NCBI GenBank assembly: GCA_910585965.1 | Contig: CAJUHH010000016.1 | Span: forward strand, 1-64,000 | Origin: an uncultured Lachnospiraceae bacterium | GTDB lineage: Bacteria; Bacillota; Clostridia; Lachnospirales; Lachnospiraceae | Direction: 5' to 3' | DNA: 64,000 nucleotides | Shown: piece after piece, positions 36,380 through 45,095 of the stretch | Layout of the letters: every line of letters begins with the position of its first letter | How positions within the stretch are numbered: position 1 is the first letter of the stretch | Made by a program: the position numbers and the translations under genes | The notes under the pieces: generated by a model | The model's input: only the letters and a program-made list of their open reading frames with translations | What the model was told of the DNA's origin: nothing | The model's database searches: none

Positions 36380-37436
36380 CCATCTTTGAACAGGACACCT
36401 GTGTACATCCTTCCGACATGATATCCACTGTCCTGTATCCTTCCTTCAGTACTTCTTTCACCGCTGCTTCCACGGCATCCGCTTCTTCATCCAAATCAAA
36501 AGAATACCGTAACATCATTGCCGCCGAAAGAATGGTCGCTATCGGGTTTGCAATATCTTTCCCTGCGATATCCGGCGCAGAACCATGGCTCGGCTCATAA
36601 AGGCCGAACTTCGTATCGTTCAGGGAAGCCGATGCCAGCATTCCGATCGATCCTGTCACCATGCTCGCCTCATCGGAAAGAATATCCCCGAACATATTCT
36701 CCGTCAGAATCACATCGAACTGGGCCGGATCCCTGACCAGCTGCATCGCGCAGTTGTCCACCAGCATATGTTCCAGCGTTACATCGGGATAATCTTTTGC
36801 CACTTCCTCCACCACGCTTCTCCAAAGCCTGGAGGAATCCAGCACATTCGCCTTATCCACGCTGGTTACTTTCTTTTTTCTCTTTCTCGCGATGTCAAAT
36901 CCCTTTACCGCGATCCGTCGTATCTCATTCTCATCATAAGTCAGGGTATCGATCGCTTTCCTCACCCCATTTTCCTCCACCGTCTTTCTTTCCCCGAAAT
37001 AAAGCCCTCCCGTCAGCTCCCTCATGATCAGCATATCAAATCCTCTGTCGCTGATCTCGGTCTTTAAAGGACAGGCTCCCGCCAATTCCTCGTACAGAAC
37101 CGCCGGACGCAGATTGGCAAAAAGGTTCAGCGCCTTGCGGATGCCCAGAAGCCCTGCTTCGGGACGCAGATTAGGGGGGAGTTTATACCAGGGAGATGTT
37201 GTCGTATCTCCGCCGATCGATCCCATCAGCACCGCATCCGCTGCCTTTGCCGCAGCAACCGCCTCTTCCGTCAGCGGCACCCCATGCACATCGATGGAAG
37301 CTCCTCCCATCAAAATATCCGTATACTTTATTTCATGACCATAGCTTTGCGCTGCCTGATCCAATACTTTTTTTGCCTCCCTTATAATTTCCGGCCCGAT
37401 GCCGTCACCCGGGATACATGTAATCTTTAATTCCAT
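36348..37436 (-). CDS. leuB: 3-isopropylmalate dehydrogenase
   Basis: 362 residues. NAD-dependent oxidative decarboxylation in leucine synthesis. Signature: [13 protein letters not shown] at the start, [23 protein letters not shown] in the substrate loop (regions only), [57 protein letters not shown] and the NAD-loop [16 protein letters not shown] at 37436 with AAGGAG 11 nt upstream. leuA, leuC and leuD are not in the window. It is the first gene after a leader of about 170 nt. Confidence 0.97.
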   Translation of the reverse strand: MELKITCIPGDGIGPEIIREAKKVLDQAAQSYGHEIKYTDILMGGASIDVHGVPLTEEAVAAAKAADAVLMGSIGGDTTTSPWYKLPPNLRPEAGLLGIRKALNLFANLRPAVLYEELAGACPLKTEISDRGFDMLIMRELTGGLYFGERKTVEENGVRKAIDTLTYDENEIRRIAVKGFDIARKRKKKVTSVDKANVLDSSRLWRSVVEEVAKDYPDVTLEHMLVDNCAMQLVRDPAQFDVILTENMFGDILSDEASMVTGSIGMLASASLNDTKFGLYEPSHGSAPDIAGKDIANPIATILSAAMMLRYSFDLDEEADAVEAAVKEVLKEGYRTVDIMSEGCTQVSCSKMGDLLVERVRK

Positions 37437-37456
37437 CGCACTGCCCACTCCTTATA

Positions 37457-37484
37457 TTTATTCCCGCGAGCAATGAGCCAAGTG
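37457..37484 (-). repeat. Short dispersed repeat in the leuB leader
   Basis: 28-bp segment, minus strand, beginning CACTTGGCTCAT and containing GCTCGCGG. It matches 26 of 28 bases at 49708-49735 on the plus strand. Here it lies between the leader hairpins and the leuB ribosome site. Confidence 0.8.
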
Positions 37485-37499
37485 CCGTGCTTAAAACCA

Positions 37500-37611
37500 A
37501 CCAAGGGTTGGTTTGAGCATATTGGCGAATGCCGCGAGGGCCAATGCCCCGTTGCTTGCAGCGGGGTTATTGGTTCTTTGCCATAGTAAAGTATAAAAGC
37601 CTACTTGTATC
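37500..37611 (-). promoter_or_regulatory. Structured leuB leader, possible attenuator
   Basis: A strong hairpin at 37541-37573 on the minus strand pairs CCAAT..CCCCG with CGGGG..ATTGG. The same ATTGGC can instead pair with GCCAAT about 20 nt downstream, so two structures exclude each other. A third stem, AAACCAACC-CTT-GGTTGGTTT (about 37493-37515), follows, with only four T. No T-box sequence is visible. A control role is inference from the alternative pairing. Confidence 0.45.
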
Positions 37612-37640
37612 ATAATATCGTATATCACGTAAAAATTCAA
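37612..37640 (-). promoter_or_regulatory. leuB operon promoter
   Basis: TTGAAT (37635-37640), 17-bp spacer, TATTAT (37612-37617) on the minus strand. Start near 37605, leader about 170 nt. Element D begins 27 bp upstream. Confidence 0.75.
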
Positions 37641-37667
37641 GTCTGTCGTGAAACGGCGGGAAACAAA

Positions 37668-38012
37668 GAAAGGATTTTTGCGGAAGGGGCTGGTATTTGG
37701 AAGGGCGGCGGGGCCGGGAAGTCATAAAGGAGAAGGCACACAGCGAAATTTCCGGCTGGAGCTTCCAATCAGATTTCACTAATGAAATGGGGAAATAGTA
37801 TCAAACCGATAGGGTCGGAAACAACGGACATCCTGTCCTATGTTTCCTGACATTGCCATCCATGGCAATGTCACCCTGGGCTGTTCACCATTTCATAAGT
37901 GAAATAGCTGATTGTACGCAACAGCCGGAAATTTCGCTGTGTGCCTTCTCCTTTATGACTTCCCAGCCCCGCCGCCCTTCCAAATACCAGCCCCTTCCGC
38001 AAAAATCCTTTC
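37668..38012 (+). repeat. Long inverted-repeat element, copy D
   Basis: 345 bp. Arms 37668-37758 and 37922-38012 (91 bp) are reverse complements with one mismatch; weaker pairing continues about 10 bp outward. The core (37759-37921) has the same start and end as in A-C. Its second hairpin GGAAACA..GGACA-TCC-TGTCC..TGTTTCC again differs in sequence from the others but still pairs. It lies between the yajC terminator and the leuB promoter and fills most of the 37641-38033 gap. Confidence 0.94.
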
Positions 38013-38033
38013 CTCGGCTTCCCAATATAGTAT

Positions 38034-38077
38034 AAAAACGCCAACGCCCTGGGATTATTCTCCTCGGGATTGACGTT
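38034..38077 (-). terminator. Terminator of yajC
   Basis: Minus-strand stem AACGTCAA / TTGGCGTT (one G-U) with an inner CCC/GGG pair, followed by TTTTTAT. It lies 23 bp after the yajC stop. Confidence 0.7.
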
Positions 38078-38099
38078 CCTATCATTTCATTTTAACATA

Positions 38100-38414
38100 T
38101 TATTCCGTTTCCGGTTTTTCTACTTGTGTGATTGCTGATTTCTGCATCGGAATGCGGCAGTTTTTGTTGTTGCCAAATTCCACGATAACTGTATCATCCG
38201 TAATATCAATGATAATGCCGTACATACCGCTGGTTGTCAGTACGCAGTCACCTATTTCAAGCGCTGCCAGCATAGCCGCCATTTTTTTCTGTTCCTTCTT
38301 CTGCGGACGGAGCATGACAAAATAAAATACAGCGATGATCAACACGATCTCCACGATCATCAGCATTCCCATTCCGTCTCCGCCTGCTGCGCCTTCTGTC
38401 AACAATATACCCAT
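38100..38414 (-). CDS. yajC: Preprotein translocase subunit YajC
   Basis: 104 residues. One membrane segment (about 18-36) then the conserved FYFVMLRPQKKEQKK and a small beta domain with LEIGDCVLTTSGMYG. Accessory factor of SecDF-YidC. AGGAGG is 7 nt before the ATG. In most clostridia yajC follows tgt directly; here the two are split by the eight-gene yhf-like cluster, and yajC has its own promoter. No secD or secF follows; element D and leuB come next. Confidence 0.96.
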   Translation of the reverse strand: MGILLTEGAAGGDGMGMLMIVEIVLIIAVFYFVMLRPQKKEQKKMAAMLAALEIGDCVLTTSGMYGIIIDITDDTVIVEFGNNKNCRIPMQKSAITQVEKPETE

Positions 38415-38470
38415 TCGTAATTCCTCCTAAAATTTATCCTGCTTTCAGCTTCAAAAATGACCTAATAGAT

Positions 38471-38499
38471 ATCATACACAAATTCGCCGTATAAAACAA
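38471..38499 (-). promoter_or_regulatory. yajC promoter
   Basis: TTGTTT (38494-38499), 17-bp spacer, TATGAT (38471-38476) on the minus strand, just after the yhfW stop codon. Confidence 0.65.
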
Positions 38500-38505
38500 G
38501 CCTTT

Positions 38506-39741
38506 TTATTTTTTTGTCGGAGAAATTCTATTTCTAATTTTCATTTTCCACATGACTGTTCCGTTCTGCGGCGGCGGCGCTCCCAGGCAATAGCATGCAG
38601 TTGCGCCTACATCGGAAAGCGTCTTCCTTATCCCTACTTTTACGCCATGCACGCCCTTTTGGTAAATCAAAACAGGCACGCACTCCCTTGTATGCTTGCT
38701 ATGTCCGATATTCGGGTCATTTCCGTGGTCTGCCATAACAAACAGCACGTCTTCTTCTGTCATAAGCGGCAGCAGCCTCCCGATTCCCTCATCTGCCATT
38801 TCTAAAATTTCACGGTAATTCCTCGCTGACTGCGAATGTCCTGCCAGATCTGTTTCTTGTATATTGGTACAGATAAATCCTTTCTCCATTTTCTGGAATT
38901 CCGCAATTGTATGCTCCATACACTTTTGGGTAGGCACACAGGAAATACTGTTTCCCAGGTCATTCGCTACAATATCAGCGACCTTGCCAATCAGCGTCAC
39001 CGGAATTCCGCTTTGGGACAAAATGGTTGGAGCCTGTACATATTTATTGACACCATATCCCAAATGCAGGCATTGATAGCCCTGCACGTATGATTTGGAT
39101 TTTGCGGATCCGATGCCGATATACTTTCCGTACTTCGTTTCCTCTGCATTCCATAAATCATCCATTGTATTTCCAGTGCCGCCGAAGACAATCACGCGGC
39201 CTACTGTAACTACCTCCCTGACCAGCTGCGCAATCCCATGTTCCTTTTCAAAAGAAATATAATCCAAAGGCGCTGTCACATTGTAGCACATACCCAGATC
39301 CGCTTCCAGATTATCCGCCACCGTCACGTAATCATCACAAAGCACATAACGGAGTCCTTCCTTTTCCATAATCTGTATTTTATGCCCTGCTTTCCTTAAA
39401 TGTCCGGCTACTTCATCCACTTTTTCCTGAAACGGGTGTGCTTCTGGTTTTTGGGGAAGCGTTCCCATAATTTCCTGATGTCCCATAAAAGTATCCGCGC
39501 CAAAATGCATTAACTCAGATTTTCCATAATTGGCCTTCGGAGAAAACTTCATAAATGCGCTCTCTCTCCCATAAGCGTTCATCAAACCCAGATACTCTAA
39601 ATTAGGAAGCTGTAAATCCGGCTCGTCATCCAGAATGCTCCTCAATGTATTGGCCTTCTCATCACCCGGGCGTTCTATCCTCGCATCATCCATTGCCCCA
39701 ATTCCAAATCCATCCAGAACAATCACTACAAAACGCCTCAT
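38506..39741 (-). CDS. yhfW: YhfW-like phosphopentomutase-family metalloenzyme
   Basis: 411 residues (E. coli YhfW about 408). Alkaline-phosphatase superfamily, phosphomutase type. Metal ligands: Asp in VIVLDGFGIGAMDDA, then TDLAGHSQSA, ADHGNDPNIGHSKHTRE. The phosphorylatable Thr is in the GADTFMGHQEIMG segment, as in phosphopentomutase. It differs from DeoB in the cap domain and lacks nucleoside genes nearby; its position in a complete yhf-type cluster makes YhfW the better name. Substrate unknown; a sugar phosphate is expected. It starts 3 nt after the yhfX stop with AAGGA 8 nt upstream; last gene of the cluster. Confidence 0.87.
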   Translation of the reverse strand: MRRFVVIVLDGFGIGAMDDARIERPGDEKANTLRSILDDEPDLQLPNLEYLGLMNAYGRESAFMKFSPKANYGKSELMHFGADTFMGHQEIMGTLPQKPEAHPFQEKVDEVAGHLRKAGHKIQIMEKEGLRYVLCDDYVTVADNLEADLGMCYNVTAPLDYISFEKEHGIAQLVREVVTVGRVIVFGGTGNTMDDLWNAEETKYGKYIGIGSAKSKSYVQGYQCLHLGYGVNKYVQAPTILSQSGIPVTLIGKVADIVANDLGNSISCVPTQKCMEHTIAEFQKMEKGFICTNIQETDLAGHSQSARNYREILEMADEGIGRLLPLMTEEDVLFVMADHGNDPNIGHSKHTRECVPVLIYQKGVHGVKVGIRKTLSDVGATACYCLGAPPPQNGTVMWKMKIRNRISPTKK

Positions 39742-39744
39742 CTG

Positions 39745-40905
39745 CTATTCCTTCTTTCTCCCTAAACTGTCATATATCCCAATCACCCTTGGCATTCCTT
39801 TTGAAATGCCTTCCACCAGGACAACATCGCTTCTTGTCACGAATATCTGGAAACGGAATGCCATCACAACAGTATCTCCAACTTTGCATTCTTTTGAAAT
39901 CCCAAAATGATAGTCAATGCTTTCATCGCAAGGGGGGATGACCTGCCGCATCTGCGCATCCTGCACCGAATTCCCTGTGAACGCGTATTGTACATGGGAA
40001 CGGCGGTAATGCCCCCCGCCATAGCAGTAAGCATTTCCCATAAAATTGTGGGAAATTTCACTCACATATACCACCGCCGGCTTTTCCGCCTGCATCTGAT
40101 ATGCATGCAGCGGCGTCGTTCCCGTAAGTCCATGCCCCGGCTCCCCGCAGTTGCCTCCATAAAATGCCATTTTCTGAATCGTGCTGACACAGGTCGCGGA
40201 GGGCGTATTCACAAGCAAGTCCTCATATCCCATGTTTTCCAGCATTTCTTTCGCCCGCAGTACCGTAGCAAGGTTTTCCGTCGGATAAATGTCCTGCTTT
40301 TCTTCCTGGTAAAGATAACAAGGGAACGATGTCACTCCGCAGATCTGAAGATGCGAGCAGCTCTGTTCTATGTACTTTATGGTTTCCTCAAGGCTGTTCA
40401 GGGAAATTCCCGCCGTCTGCCCGGAATAAATCATATCGTTTTTACCATAGACACGAATTAGAATCCCCTGTTTTTTACCCAGCTTCTTTGCTGCTTTTTC
40501 GATAGAAGCCATTTTTTCTTTTGAATACACCGTTATGACATCTGCACCGTATGCAATGATTTTTTCCAGCATCGCTTCCGGAATCTGCACCAAGTGGCCT
40601 ACATTTCCAAGCGGTATACGGTGTTCCATCATAATCTGTGCCTCTTTAAAGTCAACTGCCACTGCTCCCGCATATCCCATTTCCATTAATTTTCTGGCAA
40701 GATACGGATTCCTCCCTGCCTGCTTCAGCATAAAATACAGTTGAAAATCATGCTTCCCTGCTTCCGACAAAATCGCGGCCGCATTCGCACAAAATGTATC
40801 CACATCAATCACATAAGAGTCCGGGAGCATCTGGCCGTTTTTATGAAGTTCAAATGCCGCCTGAACAAGCTTCGGATTTCTTTCTAACGTCTGCTTTACA
40901 AACAT
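39745..40905 (-). CDS. yhfX: YhfX-like PLP enzyme (alanine-racemase N-domain fold)
   Basis: 386 residues (E. coli YhfX about 387). Fold-type III PLP barrel; the PLP lysine is in YFMLKQAGRNP. A C-terminal beta domain follows, as in amino-acid racemases and decarboxylases (GGHYRRSHV, VGDTVVMAFRFQIFVTRSDV). It may racemise or otherwise modify an amino acid or amine. It overlaps the yhfS stop by 10 bp, so the two PLP enzymes are translated together. Exact reaction unknown. Confidence 0.87.
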   Translation of the reverse strand: MFVKQTLERNPKLVQAAFELHKNGQMLPDSYVIDVDTFCANAAAILSEAGKHDFQLYFMLKQAGRNPYLARKLMEMGYAGAVAVDFKEAQIMMEHRIPLGNVGHLVQIPEAMLEKIIAYGADVITVYSKEKMASIEKAAKKLGKKQGILIRVYGKNDMIYSGQTAGISLNSLEETIKYIEQSCSHLQICGVTSFPCYLYQEEKQDIYPTENLATVLRAKEMLENMGYEDLLVNTPSATCVSTIQKMAFYGGNCGEPGHGLTGTTPLHAYQMQAEKPAVVYVSEISHNFMGNAYCYGGGHYRRSHVQYAFTGNSVQDAQMRQVIPPCDESIDYHFGISKECKVGDTVVMAFRFQIFVTRSDVVLVEGISKGMPRVIGIYDSLGRKKE

Positions 40906-41999
40906 ACTTTCACTCTCTCTACTGATTTTTTTATCATATCAATAATTGTATCTGCCCCTGAACGCATCGGGTTAATGCGGATCATGCGTTTTTCCATTGT
41001 CGGATCCGCTTTCCGGAATGTTCCGGATACCCGGTAAAACATAGGCACCAGCTCATATTTTGATTCGGCTCCTACCGGATTCGGCGCAGCACCAAGTTTC
41101 TCTGCTTCTTTTAAAACGTCATCGGCAATCTCTTCCCTGAATTCGACAAGAAGTACCTTTGACTGTGCATTTGCCAGAAAAGCATTTTTAACCTCGGGAA
41201 TTTCCCCGTCTTGTAAGCGTCTGACACATTCCTCATTCACTTTTGCCTGAATTGCCAAAGCTACCGGCGCATAGACCAGTCCGTGAAGAACATCCAGCGC
41301 CTCGTGTCCCTGTGTCTGCATTCCGCCGGAATAGCTTTCCGAAATCAGTTGGTTTATATATTTTTTCCGGCCTGCCACAATTCCAATTCCTTCCGGCCCC
41401 AAAAGCTTAAAAGAAGAAAAGCAGGATAAATCCGCCCCGCATTGAACGCCGATTTTTTTCACTTTCATAGCGGCATAATTATCGTCCGTCAGGATCGGTA
41501 TGTCTCTTTCTGCTTTTATCGTTTCTACTATTTCCTGCATTTCATAACGGTCATCTATTTTCTGCCGGGTATATTGTACCAATGCCGCCTTAATATCCGG
41601 TTCCGTCCGCAAAACCTGTTTTACTTTTTCCAGATCATTAAAATCTGCTTCCACCGGCACCAGTCCGAGCATATCGAATGATGTGGCTGTCGTACTGTAA
41701 ACCGGCGCCTGGTGAACTAAAATTTTTTCTCCTGCCTTTAACATCGTGTGCAGTCCGAACCGAATGGCAGCGCTTCCAGCGCCTCTTACAAAAACGCATG
41801 CTTCTGCATCGAAGATAGCCGCAACTGCCTTTTCCGCTTTATATGTCGTAACCGGTTTGTTTAACCCTTTCACTACTCCCAGATCGCCCCTGTTCAAAAA
41901 TTCATGTCCCTGAAACTCTTTTGTAATACAGTCCACTGCTTTAAACTGAAGCTTCATTGCGTCTTCTAATACAATGCTTTCCAAAGGATATGTCTGCAT
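40896..41999 (-). CDS. yhfS: YhfS-like PLP-dependent aminotransferase-fold enzyme
   Basis: 367 residues (E. coli YhfS 361). Fold-type I PLP enzyme related to cystathionine gamma-lyase/aminotransferases. The Schiff-base lysine is in SCFSSFKLLGPEG; PLP-binding Asp in ILTDDNYAA; phosphate-binding segment VRGAGSAAIRFGL. AGGAGG is 6 nt before the ATG. It lies 15 bp downstream of php and overlaps yhfX. The reaction is unknown. Confidence 0.88.
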   Translation of the reverse strand: MQTYPLESIVLEDAMKLQFKAVDCITKEFQGHEFLNRGDLGVVKGLNKPVTTYKAEKAVAAIFDAEACVFVRGAGSAAIRFGLHTMLKAGEKILVHQAPVYSTTATSFDMLGLVPVEADFNDLEKVKQVLRTEPDIKAALVQYTRQKIDDRYEMQEIVETIKAERDIPILTDDNYAAMKVKKIGVQCGADLSCFSSFKLLGPEGIGIVAGRKKYINQLISESYSGGMQTQGHEALDVLHGLVYAPVALAIQAKVNEECVRRLQDGEIPEVKNAFLANAQSKVLLVEFREEIADDVLKEAEKLGAAPNPVGAESKYELVPMFYRVSGTFRKADPTMEKRMIRINPMRSGADTIIDMIKKSVERVKVCL

Positions 42000-42014
42000 G
42001 GTTTTCCTCCTTCC

Positions 42015-42896
42015 CTATACTCCATCCCCCAAAATCCTTTTTGGGTTATCTATGAGCAATGTATCAATTTGTTCCTCTGTCATGCCCGATTCCCTTAAAA
42101 GCGGAAGAAAATCCGTGAACAAATAACGATAGCCAATCCCGCCATGGCTCTTTAAATGGGATTTTCTCGTAATGTCCATCGAAAGAACAATTTGCGTAAG
42201 CCTACCCTCGGATGCTATTCTTTTCAGAGCTTCCATGCGAAACGTATCCGGACAGTAGCTCAACTTTCCTATCGTATCAAATCCCACATTTACTCCCTTT
42301 TCCAAGATCCGCAATATTTTTTCCAGATCCTGTGACAGGTCCATATGTCCGATAATAATCTTTTCCGGCTTTACACCGTGTTCTATTAAATAGTCAGCCT
42401 GTTCTTCCCCAAATGTTCCCAGCGTTGTATGTGTCGTCACCGGCGCCCCTGTGCGGACCGCCGCCTGCGACATTGCCTGGAATACCTTTTTCTCCGCCGC
42501 TGTCATCTTATTTTTGCTTGTTCCAAACTCCCCTAATACCGATGCACGTATTTCCGTGTCGCCTATTCCCTCTGTTATTTCCTTCTCCGCTAAATCCGCA
42601 AGCTCCTCCACAGTTTTTTCATATACCATCTGCGGCAGAAAAGGTTCCTTGTAAAAGCCAGTGGAAATAATGAAATGAATTCCTGTCGCCCGGGCTACTT
42701 TTTCGATATAAGAAATATCTCTGCCCATTCCTATATTCGTTACTTCCAGAACGTTTCTCACTCCATGTCGGTAAAGTTCTTTGAATTCCTCTACCGTTTC
42801 CTCAAAGCAGTCCAGCCTGCAGTCAGGATCCTTTTTCACTCCCGAAAGATCAATCGTTACATGTTCATGCATCAACGTGTAACCATCTTGAAGCAT
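42015..42896 (-). CDS. php: Phosphotriesterase-homology protein (Php/YhfV-like)
   Basis: 293 residues (E. coli Php 292). Amidohydrolase-superfamily TIM barrel with a two-metal site: HEHVTIDLSG, the metal-bridging acidic or Lys position near LGEFGTS, TTHTTLGTFG, IGHMDLSQD and LSMDITRKSH. Such enzymes hydrolyse lactones or phosphoesters rather than organophosphates. The ATG at 42896 is preferred (AAAGGGG 10 nt upstream; matches the E. coli start); an in-frame TTG 33 bp upstream also exists. A gap of 71 bp separates it from yhfT. Confidence 0.92.
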   Translation of the reverse strand: MLQDGYTLMHEHVTIDLSGVKKDPDCRLDCFEETVEEFKELYRHGVRNVLEVTNIGMGRDISYIEKVARATGIHFIISTGFYKEPFLPQMVYEKTVEELADLAEKEITEGIGDTEIRASVLGEFGTSKNKMTAAEKKVFQAMSQAAVRTGAPVTTHTTLGTFGEEQADYLIEHGVKPEKIIIGHMDLSQDLEKILRILEKGVNVGFDTIGKLSYCPDTFRMEALKRIASEGRLTQIVLSMDITRKSHLKSHGGIGYRYLFTDFLPLLRESGMTEEQIDTLLIDNPKRILGDGV

Positions 42897-42967
42897 TGCT
42901 ATCGCGCCCCTTTCTCCATTCGTCTTCAAAATACCGTTCCATCAGAATACTTTTCGATATCCATTTC

Positions 42968-44278
42968 TCAGCCTGCTGCCGGTATAGCGATCAATCCTAA
43001 TACTAAAAGGATATTCAGCAATATGCCAAAAAGAATACAAGCCACAGGGCCGATCGCCATATCCACAATCGGTTTTTTAGACTGCCTGTTCAGCAGGAAT
43101 GCCCCAATTACAAATAACGCTCCGATTCCAGTATAGCCGGATGCCGCTGCCGACATTTTTTCTGCGGCCACAATGCCGCCTGCTAAAAGTGCAATTTCCA
43201 ATACCTTATTCATCGAAGTACGGACATACTCCCCCATATCTTTTACACCCGGAAACTTATCCATACCTTTTGCAAAAATTTCAATCAAAGCAATCTCAAT
43301 AACCATCACCACTACGCCGACAACAAAGGCTAAGATGGGGTTTCCATGCATGAAAAGCCCTACCACAAACACAAAGGTGCATCCGGCTGCTCCATAAACA
43401 CCTGTTACGATAGCCGTAGTAAAAACCAGCGGAATAAATCCAATAGCCCTTGCCAAAGCAGTGAGTGCTGCATTTATATATTCCCCCTCTGCCAGAAGCG
43501 CCAGCGATGCCGGATCTCCTGCAATGATGGAAAGGCTTGTACCCGCTGCAACCAGACCTCCCATCAATGCCAGAAGGAACCAGTTTTTGCGGATACGGGA
43601 CACATTTGCCTCAAACCCGATGGTCAGAGCCTCATTATTATTGTCCGTCCCTTTGATCTGGGCCGCGTAAACGATCATCATGATCATACCGCCCAACATA
43701 GCCATGCCTTCCGCATTTAAAGCTACTGTATTCGCTCCAATCGTAAATACGCCAAACCGCTTCACAATGTAATAAAGAAGCACTGTCATCCCGGCTGTTA
43801 TGGCACCTTTTTTAAATCCGTGCTGTAAAGCCACTCCCACTGCGGGAAAAACAGCGAAGCCCACAGTTACATAGCCTGATACGTTTCCAAGATCGCTGGT
43901 AAAGTTATACGGCATCAGGGAAAACAGGTTGACAATAAATTCCAGTCCTGCCAGGATTGCAATGCCATAAACACCGCCAATCACTGCGGATAAAATCATT
44001 CCCGGCTTTGTATTGGGACAGAAAGAGCCTATCATGTCCGTCGTCAGCAGAAGACAATGTATAAGGATAATACTTGCCGCAATAGAAGTCGGAATGCCAA
44101 ATCCTATGATCAGGCCAAAGCTGACTGCAAAACTCATAGCTGCTAATTCTTTTTTTGAAATTTCCTTATTAAAATACTGTCCCACAATCGGCCGGAAGCC
44201 ATCATTAAATACTGCAATGCCCTGGTTCGACAGGACCGATGCCAATGCCCCGATTAATACAATTACTATATATTTCAT
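42968..44278 (-). CDS. yhfT: YhfT-like integral membrane protein, likely transporter
   Basis: 436 residues (E. coli YhfT 434) with about 11-12 membrane segments and few charged residues, typical of a permease. Gly-rich turns such as GIPTSIAASIILIH and GDPASLALLAEGEY recur. The gene overlaps yhfU by ATGA (stop and start share bases), so the two proteins are made together and probably work together in uptake of the cluster's substrate. Transport function is inferred from topology and context. Confidence 0.88.
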   Translation of the reverse strand: MKYIVIVLIGALASVLSNQGIAVFNDGFRPIVGQYFNKEISKKELAAMSFAVSFGLIIGFGIPTSIAASIILIHCLLLTTDMIGSFCPNTKPGMILSAVIGGVYGIAILAGLEFIVNLFSLMPYNFTSDLGNVSGYVTVGFAVFPAVGVALQHGFKKGAITAGMTVLLYYIVKRFGVFTIGANTVALNAEGMAMLGGMIMMIVYAAQIKGTDNNNEALTIGFEANVSRIRKNWFLLALMGGLVAAGTSLSIIAGDPASLALLAEGEYINAALTALARAIGFIPLVFTTAIVTGVYGAAGCTFVFVVGLFMHGNPILAFVVGVVVMVIEIALIEIFAKGMDKFPGVKDMGEYVRTSMNKVLEIALLAGGIVAAEKMSAAASGYTGIGALFVIGAFLLNRQSKKPIVDMAIGPVACILFGILLNILLVLGLIAIPAAG

Positions 44279-44652
44279 GATAATGTCCCATCCTCTCTAT
44301 TTTTTAATGCTTTTAGCAAAACCGGTAATACAGCCTCTTTATGCTGTGCTGTAAATCCAAATGCAACTTTTCCGTTTTTTACTTCCTCGCGGATTTCTGC
44401 ATCACTGCAAATTTGTCCCGGCATAGAAATAGTCGCGCATTTTGCTTTTCCAAGAAGTGCAAGCGCCATGGCGAGCGCCCCGCCCCCTCCCGTGTTACAA
44501 GCTCCGACATAATAGTCATATGTCCCGGCTTTCATCCCCATCGTTGCATCCAAATCCCCTTTTACCGTTACCTCGGCCCCGCTCCCCAGCTCTGCCTTTA
44601 TGATATTGGCAATATCCTGTTTGTCAATCTGACCTCCTACTACGATCTTCAT
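44275..44652 (-). CDS. yhfU: YhfU-like small protein (DUF2620)
   Basis: 125 residues (E. coli YhfU 117). Soluble alpha/beta protein with the Gly-rich segment VGACNTGGGGALAMALALLGKAKCATI. Ends overlapping yhfT by 4 bp. AGGAGG is 6 nt before the ATG. The tight coupling to a permease and the small size suggest an energy-coupling or regulatory subunit, similar in idea to a PTS component, but this is not shown. Confidence 0.86.
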   Translation of the reverse strand: MKIVVGGQIDKQDIANIIKAELGSGAEVTVKGDLDATMGMKAGTYDYYVGACNTGGGGALAMALALLGKAKCATISMPGQICSDAEIREEVKNGKVAFGFTAQHKEAVLPVLLKALKNREDGTLS

Positions 44653-44674
44653 ATCTTTCCTCCTTTATGATCCT

Positions 44675-45028
44675 TTACGATAAAAGACTGCACAAATGCA
44701 CCGATAAAAAATCCTTTTCCGTCTCCGGAAATTCAATATCTGTCATTGACAGAAACTGGTCGCGAAGCATAACTGCCTTTTTATATGCTTCTTCCTCTTT
44801 CATCCCCTGCAAAATAGTATCATCGATCGGATTTTCTTCTGTTCCCTCTTCTGCTCTTTTTCCTGCCATCGCAAGATGCGTAATAAACATTTCAAGCTTT
44901 TCCTGTTCGGCCTCCGGCACTTCTGAAAGAATCCGGTCGATGATACTTTTCGTATAATCTGCTACTTTTTCACTAATAACACGATTGACCTGCAGAATCT
45001 GGATTCTTTCATACAACTCATTTTTCAA
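44675..45028 (-). CDS. yhfY: YhfY-like PRD-domain protein
   Basis: 117 residues (E. coli YhfY 120). A single PTS-regulation domain: helical, with the conserved His in MFITHLAMAGKR. Such domains are normally phosphorylated by HPr or an EIIB to set the activity of a regulator; here it is a free domain beside a GntR-type regulator. The start is TTG (45028) with AGGAGG 9 nt upstream; no ATG is available near. A palindromic site lies 20 bp upstream. Confidence 0.83.
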   Translation of the reverse strand: MKNELYERIQILQVNRVISEKVADYTKSIIDRILSEVPEAEQEKLEMFITHLAMAGKRAEEGTEENPIDDTILQGMKEEEAYKKAVMLRDQFLSMTDIEFPETEKDFLSVHLCSLLS

Positions 45029-45047
45029 TTATTGTTCCCTCCTTTTG

Positions 45048-45069
45048 AATGTACATTTTTTTGTATATT
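45048..45069 (-). promoter_or_regulatory. Candidate YhfZ operator ahead of yhfY
   Basis: Dyad AATGTACA-N6-TGTATATT; the halves are inverted repeats with one mismatch. The spacer is all T. The same site, with 19 of 22 bases kept, occurs ahead of yhfZ at 46050-46071. Both occur only in front of the cluster's two leading genes. Confidence 0.65.
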
Positions 45070-45095
45070 GAATCGTAAAAAATAAGATTACCGTT

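Noticed and set aside
37457..37611. T-box leader for leuB
   Set aside because: No T-box core sequence or specifier arrangement is visible.
37493..37617. Leader peptide frame through the leuB leader (Leu/Ala-rich, about 40 codons)
   Set aside because: Its only ATG lies within the -10 box, upstream of the expected start of transcription; the other candidate, MAKNQ, has no ribosome site or Leu codons.
38506..39741. Annotation as phosphopentomutase DeoB
   Set aside because: The surrounding seven genes are all yhf-type and no nucleoside catabolism genes are near; YhfW fits better.
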